8,278 nucleotides of DNA, taken from Methanobacteriota archaeon. GTDB taxonomy: Archaea > Halobacteriota > Methanosarcinia > Methanosarcinales > Methanoperedenaceae. The notes below the pieces were generated by a model, which had not been told where the DNA came from, ran no database searches, and was given only the letters and a program-made list of their open reading frames with translations. The stretch covers positions 1 through 8,278 of the forward strand of contig JAHIHJ010000428.1 of the NCBI GenBank assembly GCA_018899795.1. The letters run 5' to 3'. Numbering within the stretch: the first letter of the stretch is position 1; every line of letters begins with the position of its first letter. The translations under genes and the position numbers were made by a program. This document shows positions 1 through 6,557 of this stretch, piece after piece.

Positions 1-243
1 ATAAGCGAAGAGAGCTGCGTTATCGTTGGTCTGTTCCACGATATCGGGAAGGTGGGAATGCCGGGAAAGCCATATTACCTAACGGAAATCAAAGATGGCA
101 AGCCAACTGGAGCTTATACCATAAACCCTGAGATCGTTGCACTGGGCGGACATGTGGACGGCGAGTGTAAAGGAAAGGGAAAAGGTCATGTGAGTAGAAC
201 ATGTCTATTTTTTGATGCGAAACCTTTATTAATTCAAAAGTGA
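1..243 (+). CDS. HD-domain phosphohydrolase, 5'-partial and probably 3'-truncated
   Basis: The reading frame is open from the first base, so the gene starts outside the window. The first ~48 visible residues contain the HD metal-binding dyad in GLFHDIGKVG (H13, D14 of the visible part), followed by GKPYY and a YTINPEIVALG segment. That order is typical of archaeal and phage-like HD-domain metal-dependent phosphohydrolases, whose substrate is usually unknown. Family members normally continue with a further helical stretch of 60 or more residues. Here the sequence turns after about base 150 into a low-complexity Gly/Lys-rich tail and stops at 243. I infer that the 3' part was lost or replaced by a rearrangement. 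The stop codon lies inside the first palindrome upstream of the next gene. The HD assignment is fairly secure; whether the product is functional is doubtful. Confidence 0.6.
   Translation: MSEESCVIVGLFHDIGKVGMPGKPYYLTEIKDGKPTGAYTINPEIVALGGHVDGECKGKGKGHVSRTCLFFDAKPLLIQK
225..231 (+). promoter_or_regulatory. TATA box for the MNT/HEPN operon
   Basis: TTTATTA is preceded by a purine-containing GCGAAAC that could serve as a BRE. It lies about 49 bp upstream of the ATG at 274, which predicts a start of transcription near 250-255 and a leader of roughly 20 nt. It sits inside the degenerate tail of the HD gene. Inferred from archaeal promoter geometry only. Confidence 0.4.
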
Positions 244-265
244 ATGAATTGATTCAAAAATGAAT
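232..265 (+). promoter_or_regulatory. Tandem palindromic operator candidate
   Basis: Two 14-bp dyads, each ATTCA-N4-TGAAT, occur at 232-245 (spacer AAAG) and 252-265 (spacer AAAA). They match at 13 of 14 positions and repeat with a 20-bp period, close to two helical turns, so bound dimers would lie on the same DNA face. A further imperfect dyad, TGAAT-N6-ATTCA, spans the gap (241-256). The block begins just after the TATA box and covers the expected transcription start. This placement suits repression by the winged-helix domain of the protein encoded directly downstream. The palindromes are seen directly; the binding partner is inferred. Confidence 0.55.
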
Positions 266-273
266 AGATAACC

Positions 274-873
274 ATGAAATTCCACAATATTCTGGATGAA
301 ATACTGGGCAATAAGACAAAAGTGAGACTGCTAAGGGCATTCTTCATGTATCCTGAAAAGGGATTCACAGAAAGCGAACTTGAGAGGATAGCGGGAATAC
401 CGCAGGCAAGCGTCCACAGGAATGTAAAATCTCTCCTGGACAATGGATTGCTTGACAGAAAACGGATCGGTAAAGCAAATCTATTTTCGCTAAACAAAGA
501 ACATGTTCTTTATCCACTCCTCAATAGCAATTTTGGGCTTGAGAGAAATGTTATCGCGGAACTTAAAACGATGATATCAGATGCGGTCAAAAACCTGGCT
601 GAAGTAGAGCTTGTGGTTCTATTTGGCAGTATAGTAAAGGGCATGGAAAGATCAGATAGCGATGTAGATATCTTTATAGTCTGCAAAGGTGAAACTTCGA
701 AATTAGAGGATAAATTGAAAGACCTGACAAATATTTCTCAAAATAAATTCGGCAATCCTATATCACTGATGATAAAACATAAACGGGAGCTTCAAGACTT
801 GAAAACCAGATCAATTTTCAGTGAAATAAAAAACGGTGAAATCATCTTCAAGCGAGAGGGTTTTGAATGGTAA
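274..873 (+). CDS. Winged-helix / MNT-type nucleotidyltransferase fusion (antitoxin-like)
   Basis: A 199-residue protein in two parts. Residues ~1-75 form a MarR/ArsR-like winged helix: an LLRAFF helix, then FTESELERIAGIPQASVHRN as the helix-turn-helix, then NGLLDRKRIGKANLFSL as the wing. Residues ~90-195 are a minimal nucleotidyltransferase of the MNT/DNA polymerase beta fold, with LFGSIVKG (G118, S119, G123) followed by SDSDVDIFIV, whose D130 and D132 are the metal-binding DxD pair. In characterised MNT-HEPN pairs the MNT protein is the antitoxin, and some AMPylate the HEPN toxin. An N-terminal DNA-binding domain suggests it also represses its own operon, probably at the palindromes just upstream. 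Its last codons overlap the HEPN start (ATGGTAA), indicating translational coupling. All catalytic residues I can check are present. The domain calls are secure; the antitoxin role is inferred from family and neighbour. Confidence 0.85.
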   Translation: MKFHNILDEILGNKTKVRLLRAFFMYPEKGFTESELERIAGIPQASVHRNVKSLLDNGLLDRKRIGKANLFSLNKEHVLYPLLNSNFGLERNVIAELKTMISDAVKNLAEVELVVLFGSIVKGMERSDSDVDIFIVCKGETSKLEDKLKDLTNISQNKFGNPISLMIKHKRELQDLKTRSIFSEIKNGEIIFKREGFEW

Positions 874-1196
874 GAGGTATATCTACCAAACCTGCAAGGA
901 TAGGTTCTGACAAAATATATCTAACCAAAGCCGGAGATTTCCTGAAAGGCGCCATAATGGAGGCAGAGAAAGAGAATTGGAACTCAGCAGCAGTCCTCTC
1001 CATTCATGCCGTCATTAGTGCATGCGATGCGATTTGTGCTAAATTTCTACAATTACGCCATGGCGGAGCGGATCATATGCAGGCAGTAGAACTTCTGGGA
1101 AGTCTCCCTTTTGAAAACTTCAATATTCAGTCAGTTTCACAGGTTTTATTCCATTATCCCACACATACGCCCGCATCCCATCCGCGCCCGCAATGA
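867..1196 (+). CDS. HEPN-domain protein, C-terminally truncated (toxin-like)
   Basis: The start ATG overlaps the stop of the nucleotidyltransferase gene by 7 bp, and a GAGAGGG lies just upstream. Residues ~20-85 match archaeal HEPN proteins: KAGDFLKGAIMEAEKENW, then SAAVLSIHAVISACDAICA, then R64-x5-H70 (RHGGADH), a version of the HEPN R-x4-6-H ribonuclease signature. HEPN relatives continue for about 40 more residues with a final helix pair. Here residues ~86-109 (IQSVSQV... to the stop) are simply the antisense of the JAMM gene that ends at 1120. The native 3' end has therefore been lost. Position 72, two after the motif histidine, is Gln, whereas HepT-type toxins carry a Tyr acceptor for AMPylation there. 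The product may be inactive or unable to dimerise. Alternatively it is a short functional variant, which I consider less likely. Confidence 0.7.
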   Translation: MVRGISTKPARIGSDKIYLTKAGDFLKGAIMEAEKENWNSAAVLSIHAVISACDAICAKFLQLRHGGADHMQAVELLGSLPFENFNIQSVSQVLFHYPTHTPASHPRPQ

Positions 1197-1521
1197 GCCA
1201 CACAGAAGTATCATTACTCATGGTTTCTACGTCCCACGGCGAAGGATTCGCTGATGACACCGGATGAGTATGATATACACCCACTATATCTTTACTGCTT
1301 TTCCAGGCTTCGTTCCATGCATCGTAATGTTCTTTCGGGTCAAGTTCAAAGCTTCTCACGGTTCGTTTCGAATTGGTGATAGGCAGGGCTTTTTCTACAA
1401 GCGCAGTGCTTCCATCCAGTGTTCCGATCAACACGCCGCATGCTTCATAAGGTTTATTTGCTTCGAGTTCAGATCGTATCTTATTCAGGTCCTTATTGAA
1501 TATCTTGATTTCTTCGATCAT
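1120..1521 (-). CDS. JAMM/MPN-domain metalloprotease (archaeal desampylase-like)
   Basis: A 133-residue, single-domain JAB/MPN+ protein. The zinc signature is complete: E26 in PYEACGVLIG, then H84-T-H86 in GVYHTHP, seven residues, S94, two residues, D97 (SPWD), the exact E...HxH(x7)S(x2)D pattern. Stand-alone archaeal members of this size include HvJAMM1, which removes ubiquitin-like SAMP modifiers from proteins. Others process sulfur-carrier proteins. No C-terminal partner domain is present, and the length fits a complete protein. It is transcribed away from hemD from a shared intergenic region. Its TGA stop (1120-1122) sits at the breakpoint of the truncated HEPN gene, and the two reading frames overlap tail to tail by 77 bp. 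No T-run terminator is visible beyond the stop. The fold and metal site are certain; the natural substrate is inferred. Confidence 0.88.
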   Translation of the reverse strand: MIEEIKIFNKDLNKIRSELEANKPYEACGVLIGTLDGSTALVEKALPITNSKRTVRSFELDPKEHYDAWNEAWKSSKDIVGVYHTHPVSSANPSPWDVETMSNDTSVWLIAGADGMRAYVWDNGIKPVKLTEY

Positions 1522-1551
1522 AAGAATGAATTAATATTAACATTACCTTAA

Positions 1552-1563
1552 CTTAAATATATC
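1552..1563. promoter_or_regulatory. Shared AT-rich divergent promoter element
   Basis: CTTAAATATATC lies in the 83-bp gap between two divergent genes. Read on the minus strand it gives GATATATTTAAG, about 31-42 bp from the JAMM start and consistent with a very short leader. Read on the plus strand it is about 42-53 bp from the hemD start, predicting a leader near 20 nt. A second possible hemD TATA is TTTAATA at 1570-1576. A perfect 10-bp palindrome, TTAATATTAA, lies at 1531-1540 next to the JAMM start. Assignment rests on spacing and base composition only. Confidence 0.35.
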
Positions 1564-1604
1564 AAAGAGTTTAATAGGAACATCATCAGCGTAAAAAGAG
1601 GATC

Positions 1605-2375
1605 ATGAAAGTAATAGCAATAATGAGACCAGCAAGCTATCTTGCAGGGTCTGTCAAACTTGCAGAATCAATGGGATTCAAAGCGATAACTGCGCCCATG
1701 ATAGATGTATTGGATAAGACAGATGCCAATTTCAAGGGATTCATGGAGCGTATAATGGAAGGGGCAGTGGATTATGTTATTTTCACAAGCGCCAACGGCG
1801 TAGAGTTCACGCTCCTGAAACTGAATTCAACTGATGAGTTCATCGATCAGCTCAATGAGACAAAAGTGGTCGCTGTAGGACCTAAGACCAGGGACGCGCT
1901 TCTGAAAAACGGGATAAATGTGAGCCTTATGCCAGATCGCTACAGTTCGGAAGGGCTGGTTGATCTGCTTACAGGAATTGAGGGCTCGATCATCGAGATC
2001 GCACGCAGCAGCCATGGCGCGCCTGAGCTTGTCAGTGGGCTTATCGGGAAAGGCGCAAAAGTACATGAGACACAGGTGTATGAGATAATACGTCCCAGGG
2101 ATGAGAGGCATGAAAAGCTGATGAAAGAGGCGCTTGCCGGGAAAATAGACATATTTGCTTTTACAAGTTCTATGATGGTAAGGAATTTCATGGCTATTGC
2201 GGAAGATATGGGAATAAAAGACGAGATCATAAGGATATTGAATGAAAAGACTGTTGCTGCTATCGGAAAACCCACTTCGGAGACGCTTGCGGGGTTTGGG
2301 GTTAATGTCGGGATAATGCCAGAGCGATATACTTTTGAGGATTTGCTGAGGGAATGCAAAGAACATGATAGTTGA
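1605..2375 (+). CDS. hemD: Uroporphyrinogen-III synthase
   Basis: A 256-residue cytosolic enzyme that closes and inverts ring D of hydroxymethylbilane to give uroporphyrinogen III, the precursor of siroheme, cobamides, coenzyme F430 and haem by the archaeal route. HemD is poorly conserved, but its two-lobed pattern is clear. The first lobe carries DYVIFTSANGV (56-66) and VVAVGPKTRDAL (88-99). The linker region carries ARSSHGAPEL and YEIIRPRDE. The second lobe repeats the pattern with IFAFTSSMMVRNF (183-195) and VAAIGKPTSETL (217-228), then a GFGVNVGIMPERYTFEDLL end. The length is standard. The ATG at 1605 has an AGAGG ribosome site at 1597-1601, four bases upstream. The stop codon overlaps or lies 20 bp before the next gene, so they are probably co-transcribed. 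Other tetrapyrrole genes are not in the window. Confidence 0.9.
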   Translation: MKVIAIMRPASYLAGSVKLAESMGFKAITAPMIDVLDKTDANFKGFMERIMEGAVDYVIFTSANGVEFTLLKLNSTDEFIDQLNETKVVAVGPKTRDALLKNGINVSLMPDRYSSEGLVDLLTGIEGSIIEIARSSHGAPELVSGLIGKGAKVHETQVYEIIRPRDERHEKLMKEALAGKIDIFAFTSSMMVRNFMAIAEDMGIKDEIIRILNEKTVAAIGKPTSETLAGFGVNVGIMPERYTFEDLLRECKEHDS

Positions 2376-2395
2376 ATCCAGAAGCATCAGATGAC

Positions 2396-4204
2396 ATGAT
2401 CAAACAACCCCGCTTCCTCCCCATGACCCCGAAAGAAGCGCAAGCTCTAGGTATGAACGAATTCGACGTGATCCTTGTGACCGGGGATGCTTATGTCGAC
2501 CACCCCTCGTTCGGCGCCGCTGTAATAGGAAGGGTGTTATGGGATGCAGGTTACAGCGTGGGAATAATAGCGCAGCCTGACTGGAAAAACGTTGCTGATC
2601 TTAAGAAGCTCGGAAAGCCGCGCCTGTTCTTTGGCGTTACTTCAGGGAATGTGGATTCCCTGGTAAATAATTATACTGCAAATCTGAAAATACGCAGCGA
2701 TGATGTCTATTCACCCGGAGGAAAAGGAGGGCTTAGACCCAACAGGGCGGCGATAGTATATTCTGATAAACTTCATTCGATCTTTCCTGATACACCCATC
2801 GTTCTCGGCGGGATCGAGGCGAGCCTGCGCCGCTTTGCTCATTACGATTACTGGTCAGACTCTGTTCGAAGATCAATACTTGCTGATTCGCCAGCGGATA
2901 TTCTGGTGTTCGGGATGGGAGAGAGGCAGGTCGTTGAGATCGCATCACGCCTTTCAAAAGGCGAAAAAATAAGAAATATTACAGATATCCCTGGCACTGT
3001 CATCAGGACTGAAATAAGCAAATGGCGCTCGATGAGCCATGAGGGTTATGTAGAGCTTCCTTCCTTCACCGATGTCTCACTGGATAAAATGCTCTACGCT
3101 AAAGCCTTCAACCTTCATTATCAGGAGCAGGACCCTGTGAGGGGAAGACCTGTGGCGCAGGCGCATCCAAAGACCGTTGTTATCCAGAATAAGCCTGCTA
3201 TGCCACTTAGCACGGAGGAACTCGATCATGTCTATGAATTGCCTTATGCCAGGATGGCTCATCCGTCTTATAATAAACCAATACCAGCGCTCGCTCCCGT
3301 GAAATTCTCCATAGTAAGCCACAGGGGATGCTTTGCATCCTGCTCTTTCTGCGCCCTGACACACCACCAGGGCAGGATAGTACAGAGCAGGAGCATCGGA
3401 TCAATGGTGCGTGAAGTGCAAAGGATGGCGAAAATGCAGGATTTCAAGGGCATAGTGCAGGACGTGGGAGGTCCGACCGCGAATATGTATTCGATGCGCT
3501 GCGACCAGTGGGACTCAAAAGGCGCATGCGTGGATAAGATATGTACCCACCCAATATGTAAGAACCTTGATACTTCCCATCAGAAGCAGGTCGAACTCCT
3601 GCGCCGCCTTCGCGAAATACCTGGAGTGAAAAAAGTGTTCATAGGCTCTGGGATACGCTATGACCTTGTGCTCGCAGATACGTCAGGCTACCTTTCTGAA
3701 CTTTGCCAGCATCACGTCAGCGGGCAGCTCAAAGTTGCGCCCGAACATGTATCAGGTCTGGTAACAAATATGATGCATAAGCCGTCGAGGGTCGTGTTCG
3801 ATGAATTCAGGAAGAAATTCACTGATGAAAACAAGAAGCTTGGAAAAGAGCAGTACATTATTCCATATTTTATGTCAGGTCATCCGGGCTGCACAGTAGA
3901 GGACATGGTTGAGCTGGCTGAGTACATACGCGACAACAATCTTTATACTGAACAGGTGCAGGATTTCACGCCCACACCAATGACAGCCTCGACGTGCATG
4001 TATCATACCGGTATCGATCCTTTCACGATGAAAGAGGTGCATGTTGCGAAAGGCAGGGAGAAGAGGATACAGCGGGCGTTTATGAGGTATAAGGACGAGA
4101 TGAATTACGGGCTGGTTTTTGGGGGGCTGAAGATGGTCGGGAGAGAGGAGTTGATCGGAAGAGGAGGTAAATGCCTGATAAATGGGGATTATTTATATTT
4201 GTAA
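2396..4204 (+). CDS. YgiQ-family radical SAM protein (UPF0313)
   Basis: A radical S-adenosylmethionine protein of the YgiQ family; its reaction is not established. Counting from ATG 2396 (602 residues), the YgiQ N-terminal region holds the family hallmarks QPRFLPMTPKEA, FDVILVTGDAYVDHPSFGAA and VLGGIEASLRR (136-146). The 4Fe-4S/SAM motif is C312-x3-C316-x2-C319 in GCFASCSFC. A second cysteine set at 369, 378, 383 and 388 is also typical of the family and may bind another metal centre. The end, from QDFTPTPMTASTCMYHTG to GREELIGRGGKCLI, matches the family C-terminus, so the protein is complete. A TTG at 2372 that overlaps the hemD stop would add eight residues. I prefer 2396 because homologous N-termini begin near this point. 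It is shorter than the roughly 740-residue E. coli YgiQ, as is usual for archaeal copies. Confidence 0.9.
   Translation: MIKQPRFLPMTPKEAQALGMNEFDVILVTGDAYVDHPSFGAAVIGRVLWDAGYSVGIIAQPDWKNVADLKKLGKPRLFFGVTSGNVDSLVNNYTANLKIRSDDVYSPGGKGGLRPNRAAIVYSDKLHSIFPDTPIVLGGIEASLRRFAHYDYWSDSVRRSILADSPADILVFGMGERQVVEIASRLSKGEKIRNITDIPGTVIRTEISKWRSMSHEGYVELPSFTDVSLDKMLYAKAFNLHYQEQDPVRGRPVAQAHPKTVVIQNKPAMPLSTEELDHVYELPYARMAHPSYNKPIPALAPVKFSIVSHRGCFASCSFCALTHHQGRIVQSRSIGSMVREVQRMAKMQDFKGIVQDVGGPTANMYSMRCDQWDSKGACVDKICTHPICKNLDTSHQKQVELLRRLREIPGVKKVFIGSGIRYDLVLADTSGYLSELCQHHVSGQLKVAPEHVSGLVTNMMHKPSRVVFDEFRKKFTDENKKLGKEQYIIPYFMSGHPGCTVEDMVELAEYIRDNNLYTEQVQDFTPTPMTASTCMYHTGIDPFTMKEVHVAKGREKRIQRAFMRYKDEMNYGLVFGGLKMVGREELIGRGGKCLINGDYLYL
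4192..4200 (+). promoter_or_regulatory. TATA box inside the ygiQ 3' end, for the antiporter gene
   Basis: TTTATATTT lies over the last codons of the YgiQ gene, about 28 bp (centre to A of ATG) upstream of the ATG at 4224. That spacing would place transcription initiation almost on the start codon, giving a leaderless or near-leaderless mRNA independent of the upstream genes. Inferred from spacing. Confidence 0.4.
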
Positions 4205-4223
4205 TACCAAATTAGCATTAAAT

Positions 4224-6227
4224 ATGGTCGAACCTGGTTTCCTGAGGGATTTTATATTTATTTTCGGTGTCGCGATAGGGATTACTTTCCTGTTCCATCA
4301 ACTCCGCATAGCGCCTATAGTGGGTTATCTTATCGCAGGGGTACTTCTCGGTCCGTCCGTGCTGGGAGCAGCGAAGGATATTGCATCGATTGAGATACTG
4401 GCTGAGATCGGAATTATTTTGCTGCTATTCCTGATCGGAGTGGAATTCTCACTCGGTGGACTTCTAAGGATGAACCGCAAAATGTTCCTGGGCGGTTTTC
4501 TTCAGATCTTTATAACTACGACTATCGTGACATTGATAGCGCTTATTTTGGGAGCTTCGATCCAACAGGGGCTGTTTGTTGGTTTTCTGGTAACATTGAG
4601 CAGTACTGCTATAGTGATGAAGGTGTTCTCTGACCGCGGAGAGACAGATTCACCCCAGGGCAGGCTTACTACGGCAATACTTATCTTCCAGGACCTGAGC
4701 GTTGTTGCGATAGTGCTTTTTATGCCTATACTTGGAGGAAAATCGGGTTTTTCTGCCCTTGAAGTCGTATTGAAAGTCCTATTTGCCCTGACATTCGTGG
4801 TAATGGTGATCTTGGTATCCCGTACTGTTGTTCCATTTATGCTTTACAGGGTAGTTCAGACACACAGCAGGGAACTGTTCCTGTTAAGTATAGTCCTGAT
4901 ATGCTTTGGCACTGCCTATCTGACATCCCTGGTCGGTCTTTCACTCGCCCTTGGAGCATTTATTGCAGGACTTATCATCTCTGAATCCGAATACGGGCAT
5001 CAGGCTTTCAGCGAGATGCTGCCCCTTAAGGATATTTTCAGCATCCTTTTCTTTGTTTCAATTGGGATGCTTCTGGATACCGGTTCTGTGCTTCGCAATC
5101 CATGGATCGTACTTCTTGTGGTTGCGGGGATACTTTTGATCAAGTTCGCTGCTGCGACAATTGGTCCTATTGTGCTGGGTTATCCCGCAAGGATCGGCGT
5201 ACTTGTTGGCGTGGCGCTCGCCCAGATAGGCGAGTTCTCTTTCGTTCTATCAAAGGAAGGATTGAATTATGGTCTTATTTCAACCGATGATTACCAGGTG
5301 TTCCTTGCGTCTGCCATAATAACCATGGTGTTTACTCCTTTCATGATCCAGGGAAGCGCGAGATTTTCAGATTCATTTGAACGGCTGCCTTTACCTCAGG
5401 AAGTGAAGTTAGGACGGTTCCATGAGAAAAAAATAGAGAACGAGAATCTGAAGAATCATGTGATAGTTGTGGGTTTTGGTCTGAACGGAAGGAATGTCTC
5501 AAGAGTCCTGGATGCATCCCGCATCGCTTATATCGTACTTGAATTGAACCCTGAGACAGTCAAGGTCGAGAAAAAGCGCGGGAATCCTGTTTTCTATGGC
5601 GATGCTTCCAGAGAATCTATGCTTGAACAGGCTAATCTCAAGAACGCGCGTGCAGTCGTTATTGCGATTTCCGATGCTTCAGCCACGAGAAGGATAGTAG
5701 AGTTGACGCGGCGTTTGAATCCTTCCGTGTATATCATTGCAAGGACGCGTTATATCAGTGAAATAGATCCCCTGTATTCACTTGGCGCGAATGATGTGAT
5801 ACCAGAGGAATTCGAGACATCGATCGAGATCATCTCAAGGGTGCTGCACAGGTATTTTATCCCTGTGAACGAGATCGAGAAACACATCACTGAGATCAGA
5901 AAGGACGGTTACGAGATGTTAAGGAACGTGAAGCATAAGTATGCGTTGTTCCCTGAGTTAAAGCAGCATCTGCCTGATAGTGAGATCGAGACCATCAGGA
6001 TAAAGGGAGATTCGCCACTGGCAGGGAAGACACTTGCACAGGTCGGATTCAGGCAAAAGTTCAGCGTTACGGTGCTTGCTATCCAGCGCGGGAAAGAGAC
6101 GATCGCCACTCCTGCAGGTAATACTCAGTTATTATCAGAGGATATTGTTATTCTGATCGGGACAAGGGGCAGTATTGCAGGTATATCAGCAATGATGATG
6201 CCGCCGGAAAAACAGGAGAAGAAATAA
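4224..6227 (+). CDS. Kef-type CPA2 cation/proton antiporter with RCK (TrkA-N/TrkA-C) domains
   Basis: A 667-residue membrane protein (numbering from ATG 4224) predicted to exchange K+ or Na+ for H+ under ligand control. Residues ~8-380 are the CPA2 exchanger with about 12-13 hydrophobic helices. They include APIVGYLIAGVLLGPSVLG, LIFQDLSVVA with conserved D157, FVSIGMLLD (277-285) and AQIGEFSFVL (333-342). Residues ~410-535 are an RCK/TrkA-N Rossmann domain with GFGLNG (417-422), E440 ending the second strand and FYGDAS. Residues ~590-655 are a TrkA-C domain that normally binds a regulatory ligand. Length and domain order are those of intact Kef proteins. An ATG at 4182, 13 bases after a GGAGGT, would add 14 atypical residues and overlap the YgiQ gene. 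I favour 4224 because homologous proteins start here and a TATA box lies at leaderless spacing. Ion specificity cannot be read from the sequence. Confidence 0.9.
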   Translation: MVEPGFLRDFIFIFGVAIGITFLFHQLRIAPIVGYLIAGVLLGPSVLGAAKDIASIEILAEIGIILLLFLIGVEFSLGGLLRMNRKMFLGGFLQIFITTTIVTLIALILGASIQQGLFVGFLVTLSSTAIVMKVFSDRGETDSPQGRLTTAILIFQDLSVVAIVLFMPILGGKSGFSALEVVLKVLFALTFVVMVILVSRTVVPFMLYRVVQTHSRELFLLSIVLICFGTAYLTSLVGLSLALGAFIAGLIISESEYGHQAFSEMLPLKDIFSILFFVSIGMLLDTGSVLRNPWIVLLVVAGILLIKFAAATIGPIVLGYPARIGVLVGVALAQIGEFSFVLSKEGLNYGLISTDDYQVFLASAIITMVFTPFMIQGSARFSDSFERLPLPQEVKLGRFHEKKIENENLKNHVIVVGFGLNGRNVSRVLDASRIAYIVLELNPETVKVEKKRGNPVFYGDASRESMLEQANLKNARAVVIAISDASATRRIVELTRRLNPSVYIIARTRYISEIDPLYSLGANDVIPEEFETSIEIISRVLHRYFIPVNEIEKHITEIRKDGYEMLRNVKHKYALFPELKQHLPDSEIETIRIKGDSPLAGKTLAQVGFRQKFSVTVLAIQRGKETIATPAGNTQLLSEDIVILIGTRGSIAGISAMMMPPEKQEKK

Positions 6228-6230
6228 ATA

Positions 6231-6413
6231 ATGTTATGTATGACAACAAAAGACCTGCTCGAAGAACTTGGCGAAGATTTCAAAAAGTCGCTGGAAGAAC
6301 TGAGTTTTGAGAAAGCTGAAAAAGGGTTCAAAAAGATGAGGGATGTTGAATGGAGTATCAATCTAAATACTGCGCCGAAGTCAGCATCGGTGTCCTCCTT
6401 CCTTCAGGTGTAA
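6231..6413 (+). CDS. Small hypothetical protein, possibly a gene remnant
   Basis: A 60-residue frame begins 3 bases after the antiporter stop, behind AGGAGAAG (6214-6221), with a second possible start at ATG 6240. I do not recognise the family. Residues ~4-42 are rich in Lys and Glu with heptad-like Leu/Phe spacing (DLLEELGEDFKKSLEEL), suggesting amphipathic helix and codon use like the neighbours. From about residue 43 (NLNTAPKSAS...) the sequence loses that character. A +1-shifted frame (6350-6424) reads on as EVSIGVLLPSGVIAG before a stop. The frame could therefore be the 5' end of a longer gene broken near 6350, or a genuine short protein co-transcribed with the antiporter. No function is proposed. 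Confidence 0.4.
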   Translation: MLCMTTKDLLEELGEDFKKSLEELSFEKAEKGFKKMRDVEWSINLNTAPKSASVSSFLQV

Positions 6414-6533
6414 TAGCAGGATAGGGAAGGGTTTGGTTATTTGCATGGTTGTCAGGGTTTTAGAAAATAGTATTCATCCAGACGATGGAACACGGATTGC
6501 GCGGAGTACACGTCCACGTATGCCAGCGCACTG
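6414..6533. other. Non-coding left flank of the insertion sequence
   Basis: No convincing gene. It contains GAACACGGAT at 6488-6497, the exact reverse complement of ATCCGTGTTC at 8255-8264 on the far side of the insertion sequence. It ends in a hairpin that runs 3 bp into the terminal repeat. ACACGTC occurs at 6508-6514 and again at 6536-6542. The GC-rich stretch 6490-6540 contrasts with the AT-rich element interior. Confidence 0.5.
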
Positions 6534-6536
6534 GCA
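6521..6536. repeat. Hairpin at the left edge of the insertion sequence
   Basis: TGCCAG-CGCA-CTGGCA is a perfect 6-bp stem with a 4-base loop. Its right arm overlaps the first three bases of the left terminal repeat. It shares the core GCCAG/CTGGC with the hairpin on the right flank. Confidence 0.6.
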
Positions 6537-6557
6537 CACGTCAGATTGTGTAAAAAC
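6534..6557 (+). repeat. Left terminal inverted repeat of the insertion sequence
   Basis: Begins GCACACGTCAGA, then TTGTGTAAAAAC. It matches the reverse complement of 8155-8178 at 22 of 24 bases, differing only at positions 13 (T versus A) and 19 (A versus C). Homology stops abruptly inward. Confidence 0.75.

Noticed and set aside
1264..1551. Plus-strand open frame of 95 codons.
   Set aside because: It is opposite the JAMM gene, which has a complete catalytic motif, and has no family resemblance.
1827..2387. Long minus-strand open frames opposite hemD.
   Set aside because: The plus strand is clearly hemD by its motifs. The antisense frames have no recognisable domain and arise from codon complementarity.
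4951..5290. Two short plus-strand frames within the antiporter gene.
   Set aside because: They are shifted frames inside a well-conserved membrane and AQIGEF coding region.
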